Shown piece after piece: positions 57,871 to 64,000 of a stretch of DNA of 64,000 nucleotides. Position numbers and translations under genes: made by a program. The notes beneath the pieces were generated by a model. That model did not search any database, had not been told where the DNA came from, and saw only the letters and a program-made list of their open reading frames with translations. Positions within the stretch are counted from its first letter, which is position 1. Every line of letters begins with the position of its first letter. The DNA is taken from assembly GCF_000002425.4 (NCBI RefSeq), contig NC_037254.1, forward strand, positions 827,476 to 891,475, given 5' to 3'. The DNA comes from Physcomitrium patens (lineage: Eukaryota > Streptophyta > Bryopsida > Funariales > Funariaceae).

Positions 57871-60800
57871 GTAATTGCTACTAAGTACTCCAAAGGTGGG
57901 AGTTTTTCATTGTAGAATTAAAATTGACAATAAATATTGTAACATTGATTTTAAATATATCAATATTCATGGTTTATGTAAATAAGTAATGAAAGTTGTA
58001 CATATTAGTTATTTTAATAGTTTAATATTATTATTTGTACATAATTTTTTTACAAATGTCACATGTTGATTTTTTAATATATATTTTTATTATGAAGTAT
58101 AATGTAGTGAGAGCTAAAGTAGTTAATTAGTATTTTTTTCAAAACTATATACAATCTTTTTAGCATTTTTAGGCAATTCTTTTGAGCACCTATATGCATT
58201 TTTCAACACTAATATACAATTTTAGTACTTAAAATCTTACATTTCCTTTTATTTCTATTATATCACAATTCCAACTAAGATCTCTATAATCACACTATCA
58301 AATTTATACTAAAAACCTCATTTTAATCACATGTACTCTGATTGCTAAAGGTGTGATAATAAAAGATTTAAATGTGCTATTTTTTTATCTTTCACTATTT
58401 AGTAAATATAGGAGGATGGCATCCACATGAAAATTTTTGTACCACATTACTATTGAATCCAAATTTTTGTGTCACTTTTTCATTGGAATTTGTGAATCAA
58501 ATTATGATATATAGCATATTTAAAAAATATTTTCAGTTATTTTTATAAAAAAAATTGCTATGGCAATACAATATACAGTAAAGCTTCATTCATTGAGTTT
58601 ATATGACAACCAAACAATTGGACAAATATATTGTGAAATTATTGAGAAGAAGAATATTATTTGAAAAGATGCCAATTGGACATAATATAACATAGTCACC
58701 ACCTAAAACATTTTCTAAAGTGATAGCATTGGAATTCATGGATTTTTTATTTTTTAAACTTTGACTAAATTTGAAGAATCTTTCTTATCTCTTATTATTA
58801 TTTAAATTATTTTTTAATCTTATTGTGCATTATTCTTTTATGAGTGAAGACACTACTCAATGTGAATTTTTACCACATATGATAATTTCTTGGAAATGCC
58901 AACTCACTTATTAAAAAGTATGGTCTTTGTAATTATCGTTTTACTTATTCTACAATTTCTTTCAAAATAAACATGTATAGAGGAATTTGAATACATGGAA
59001 AGACTAAGTGCATGAGCTTTACTTGTTAGGGTCACACAATTAACTGTATTTCGAACCACTAAAACACCAAGAAACACTACAATGCTTCCTTTCAGTAACA
59101 ATACTCCTTCATCAAATGATAACAACAGTGTGCAACCTTGCACTGTTAAAAGAGTGCTCAAATCTCATAAATTCCATCCAACACCAAGAATAATAGACTT
59201 CACTCCAATCAATCTAGATTCACAAAATTTCTATAATCACAGACTTTCTCTGTCGAAACACAAACACAACTCTCAATAAACAACAATCATAATCAATCTT
59301 CTAATAACTTCTCATATAATTCAATTACATAATACTCCAATTATATAATTAATAACTCATAAATCAATCTCTGATTTATTTCACAGACTCACTTCTCAAT
59401 ATTCAAAAACTATCTATTACTCTTCAACAACAAAGAAAACAAAGAAACAAAGAGGTAGCACCAAGTTTAACCCCGGCTTATGACTATCACAATCTGGCAC
59501 CCCAACAAACTTCTACAACTCCTATATAATTGCTACTGATTTCTAGATCCTAACCGTAATCCTATAATTAACCGCTTTTAATAACTAAATCAACCATCCG
59601 TCCTCCTCAACTGACTATTCTATGGACTATTAATCTATTTTACCAATATCTTATAAAAATGAACTAATATCTATTTTAAAGTCTTCTAATAGCTATAATA
59701 TTATGGATTTGTATAATTTTTTTCATGGTTTTTTAGACCTTGTGGAAAATTTTTAACCATTTTTTTTCTAAAGCACTCTTCTTTGCAAAATTCATGCTTA
59801 AAATAGTGGAATATGCATTTAGCATGTACACTTGTATACTAATTAATACAAAAAATGATGCATTTATTGCCTTCAAGTCTAAATAAATTGAAATATTTAA
59901 ATAATTTCAATTATAATGCTAATTAAAAATGGAATATCAGCCATTTCTATATTGCCAAAAAATTACATCTTGTGATATCTAAGAAGGATGTTTATTTATT
60001 AAAACCACAAAAAATTTTATTAATATTCTTTAATAATTATATTCAATAAGAAATAATTCAAACTTATTCTTAGATAATTTATTTTTGAACTTATTGCTTA
60101 ATTTTCTTACAAATATTTGAAATTTAATTTAAGATGAAACTAAAATAAATTATAGTTTGGTTTATATATAGTTCTAAAATATGCACCTATCATTATTTTG
60201 ATTATTTATATATATAAAAGTTAAATTTTGGCATTTTGAATAATTAAAAAGTAAAATTCTTTTAATAAATATTTATATTAAATTATGAAATATTTACTTT
60301 AATTTTTTTAAAAATATCTTTATTATTTTTTAAAACAAAACCAATATTATATTGATGATAAAATTATCTTATAATTTATTTGTATTATGAAATTAATAAA
60401 GTTTTAGAATTTTCATCCTCATCAAAAACAACACTATTTACTATAATCTATCACAAATAATATGAATTTTAAAAGAGTAAAATATAAATATATATTTCTT
60501 TATAAATAAATAAAATTTAATGAAAAGTTTATCACCGTCCAACACATTATTAAATCCAACATAAAACACACAATGACTACAATAAGCAAATGTAATTGTT
60601 GTAATTTATAAATCATACATTTTTTAAATTTTAATTATACATAATTTTTATAAAAGATAGATCTAATCATATAAATTCAACCTACATCTTACTATATATA
60701 TTTTTCTATTCAAAGATCATCATTATATTGAACTTTCAAGTTGTATTTTATAATACATCTTTACAAATGTCAAATCTAGAGCTATCCATGGATGTTGAAG

Positions 60801-63800
60801 GATTAAATATTTTTAAAGAATACCATTTCATATTAGCAAAATTTATAAAAATATACAAAAGCTTTGAAATGTGCAAGATTTATACTCATCTGATGGGATG
60901 TTAAAATAAATAAGTACATGCCATGTGGAAATTATGATTTGACAGCATAGTGCTGAACCTACTATGGTGATACAAAAATAAATTAATATGAATAAAAATG
61001 TATGGGTCAACAACATGCATATGTGTATAACAATAGTGATAATCTTAAGCATACACATAAAATTTAAAATCAAATGGCTATAATGTACCTCAAATGAAAG
61101 TCTTATCATTCAAGCTCTAATTTTGTGAATTTTGTAGACATGACATATTGGCTATACAAATGATTTTAAATGAGCCACTCAAACATGACCCATTTTATGT
61201 CTCATATATTTACAGCTGATTCAAAATTTAGGTGCCAATAATTATATATTTTGTAAAAATAAGAATATGCATTCCAAGAAATAAATTTCTAAACTTTGAT
61301 GAATGTTGATGTAACATCAAGGTTTTAAATTCATCACAAGCAATTGGATAAAATTCTTGGCTGTGAAAGTGGATGCAATAGGGTAGACCTTGTTTGGATT
61401 CTAGAAGGTGGCGAGATCAATTTAAAATTTCAATACTTAGGTTTCATAATTTTCCAACTATTGGTATTTATCTTTTTTAGATTTTTTTTATCAAAGCTAT
61501 TATTAACTAATAAAATAATTGCTCCATATAAATTCATTTTAAAAAAAGAATATATTTTTTTCACTTAACTAAATATATAATTGAAGAGATAAAGGTGGAG
61601 AGATTAAACTTACAAATTAAAATCTTTTATCAGCCCAAAATAAATAGCTTTGTTTCTATAAGTTAATACCTGCAACACTATAAGTATTGTATTTAAAATT
61701 TTAATATTAATACAAACCAAATCAAACAAATATTAGAACTTAAAGAAATGAGGTGCTCATAACATATCAGTTTATAATATTAGATATTCACAATTCTCTA
61801 TTTAAATCTCAAAAGCATCATATTAAATTGTACTTGCTCCACAAAAACAAATTGAGAGCTTTACTTATTTCTCTTCACTAAAAACATTAAACATAAGATA
61901 CAACAAGCAAGAGCCTCACATATCTCTTCTCAATCATGCTTTTAAATCATCAAATATATGACAAAATAAGCAATAGCCTCATTCATCTCCTCCAACCATC
62001 ACTCTTACTTCAACTAGCATTCAACTATTTCTAATTGTGTAGAAGTATATAGATTTATAGTTGGAGCAATGAAAGACTATTACCAAATGCTCTCTAATTT
62101 CATATCATATGTTAGAGAGGATTTAATAATAATTTTAGTAACTTATGCATCATACAATCTTAACTTAAGTACTACAGTAAATGTTTTGAAATTCTCAAGG
62201 CATTGTAGCACAACTTATAGTTTCAAAAGATTTAATGCCTACTTTCTTTGCACCTTCACCACCACTTTTCTTTGCCAAAATCATCATATTTATTAATTTG
62301 GGATTTTAGCATGAATTTAAAATTTTACAAACCTTTAATGTGGTCACCTTAAAAAATTATATTTTCTATACTTAGCTAATTTATAAACTATATATATTTA
62401 CTATAAATTACTTATATGGCTAATTTAAGTCATATTTAAATTAAAATGTTCTATTTAAATTATAATAATGTAAGCTTTAGAACTTTGAAAAATTCCAAAT
62501 TAATGAATATAGTGTTTTAAGCATACATACATTAAAACTTCAACCAATAATGTTTTCAACAAACAAAAATAAAATATAATAAATTTACTAAAAAGTCTAT
62601 TAATTATATTTATTATTCAAATACTAAAATTAAATTGATTAAAAAAAAATAATCATTTTTTTAATATAATTAGATCACATTTGAAATTAGTTCATTATCT
62701 AGTAGAAAAGTTATAATAAAAAAAGAGCTTCAAAGTCTGCAATTGATTCAATGGCATGCATCTCTGCCATAACTACAAGATTTATGTAACTTTCTATACC
62801 ATTTATCTTTTGTTGCTAAAAATCTCCAAGTGTAAGAAATTTTTAAGAATTCTATACAATTAATAGACCAATAACAACCTAATCCATCATTTGCCATGAA
62901 ATTAATGGATTTTTATATTTATAAACTAAGGTAGAAATGTACAAGGTTTACATTTGAATTAAAATTTCTCTCTATGAAGATTATAGTGAACCTCAAATGC
63001 AATATCAATCCATAAGCCTTTGATAACAAAATCTTCTAGTGATGCTAATCTTAAGTTTAAGAGAGGGTTAGAAGCAATAAGATACAAAGAAAAAGAGCTT
63101 GAATGCATAAGACTTCTTTGACCGGATTATTTCAAAATGTATTACTAGCAAATGTGTTGCACTTTTTCCACCAAAGATTGCAATTTTCTGTTGTAAAATA
63201 TGATATTAAACCACCACAAATTGATATCTTTGGATACATTACAAATAGTGTTGCAAAAATAACCTAGCCTTATCTTTTTTCTATCTTACAAAATCAAGTC
63301 CATACTCCCAATCAAGTTGTATCTCAATAATAGAAAATCTACAAAATCTTTCATTATCCTCATCTATCTAGTATTGAGAGAAATTCTAATTGTGAAGGGA
63401 GGCACTAAAAACAAGTCTATCTCTAAATGCTAAATAATACTACAATCATATTACTATCAATATTAGTTATTCAAATAAGAATTGAAGTTTTTATATCTTT
63501 TCAAAGTTTTTGAGATGAGAACTTATAGTTAATTAGTACAAATTGTGTTGTACCAAAAGAGGTCAAGGAAGATATATCACTAAGGCTTAATCAATATATT
63601 TTTTGATAGGAGCTTATCTAAAATATAATCTTCATGGCAAGGAAGTTCCATTACAAAGAAAAGTTTGATAGTGGGCATCTCGTTCAACATTGCTACATTT
63701 GTTATTGTTCAAATTCATAAAAAACTTAATAAAAGAGAAAATATAGTCACATAGAATTCCATATTGTTGTGTAAGCTCTTATTATCTCACATAAAATTTT

Positions 63801-64000
63801 GTAAAGCTAAGTGGAATCAAATTAATATTATTCAAATATTATAAATATGCATCAATAAGATCTTTTTAATTTTTTTGGTATTTTAAGTATGTTAGCTTAA
63901 TTGCACACATATCAAAATGGTCTTAAAATATAATGGAATAAAAACTATTTCTATATTTCCAATCTTTTTGTATAATTTTGTAGAATAAAAAAGCTATTTA
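57871..64000. other. AT-rich region without recognisable genes
   Basis: Six kilobases with only short frames and no domain I recognise. 59024-59660 differs in base composition and has an LTR-like end; see the separate entry. Confidence 0.55.
59024..59660 (-). repeat. Possible LTR fragment of an unassigned element
   Basis: On the minus strand the block ends GTGACCCTAACA, a common LTR-type terminus. It is less AT-rich than its flanks and has an LTR-like leader texture (ctttgtttctttgttttc). No partner, primer site or target duplication was found. The far end is arbitrary. Confidence 0.25.

Noticed and set aside
63596-63720. Copia-type RNase H end (FHYKEKFDSGH)
   Set aside because: Only a few residues resemble the copia block, the usual following motif is absent and no other pol parts are nearby.

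Overview
The window is a repeat-dominated, visibly AT-rich stretch of a eukaryotic nuclear genome, most likely a land plant with a large transposon-filled genome. I see no ordinary host gene. The main retroelement lineages look Tf1/sushi/Tcn1-like (reverse transcriptase block [13 protein letters not shown] instead of the KIDLRSGYHQ usual in angiosperm elements) or resemble elements I remember from fungi and non-seed plants. That points to a moss, fern, lycophyte or gymnosperm rather than a flowering plant. A repeat-rich fungus is not excluded.

Left cluster (1-17261): copies of one Ty3/gypsy chromovirus family, here 'family 1', with LTRs of about 550 bp. Copies A (1-6238) and B (6239-9420) are on the minus strand, with B broken in its reverse transcriptase by A. 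A further LTR fragment J follows (9421-9897). Copy C (10331-17261) is a complete plus-strand insertion with target duplication CTATA, and its 5' LTR is itself split by a solo LTR (10598-11150, duplication GTAAG). Each complete copy has gag with a CCHC knuckle, then pol (protease, RT, RNase H, integrase, broken chromodomain) in the -1 frame, then an unrecognised 140-aa ORF ('ORF-X') before the polypurine tract. Eleven bases just after the 5' LTR are the exact complement of the predicted first bases of the transcript, as in self-priming Tf1.

Between clusters (17267-22814): AT-rich DNA with a probable old solo LTR (17493-18934) and a minisatellite near 21.3-21.6 kb.

Right cluster (22820-51746): one old, decayed family 1 copy, D, bounded by the duplication CCATG, which swelled to 28.9 kb because other elements landed in it. 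These are E (23574-32019, minus), F (32491-38118, plus) and G (38138-47750, minus). G's right LTR is in turn split by solo LTR H (45766-47079). E, F, G and H belong to a second lineage, 'family 2', with 1.3-1.4 kb LTRs, a protease carrying Asp-His-Gly instead of Asp-Ser/Thr-Gly, and an RT FLDD box. E has lost the integrase zinc domain in frame, F has lost all of pol, and G is badly decayed.

Right flank (51752-64000): AT-rich DNA with short tandem repeats and a decayed pogo/Tigger-type DDE transposase (56318-57870). From there to the end I see no gene. Every transposon reading frame in the window except the two complete ORF-X copies and a 5'-shortened gag is broken.
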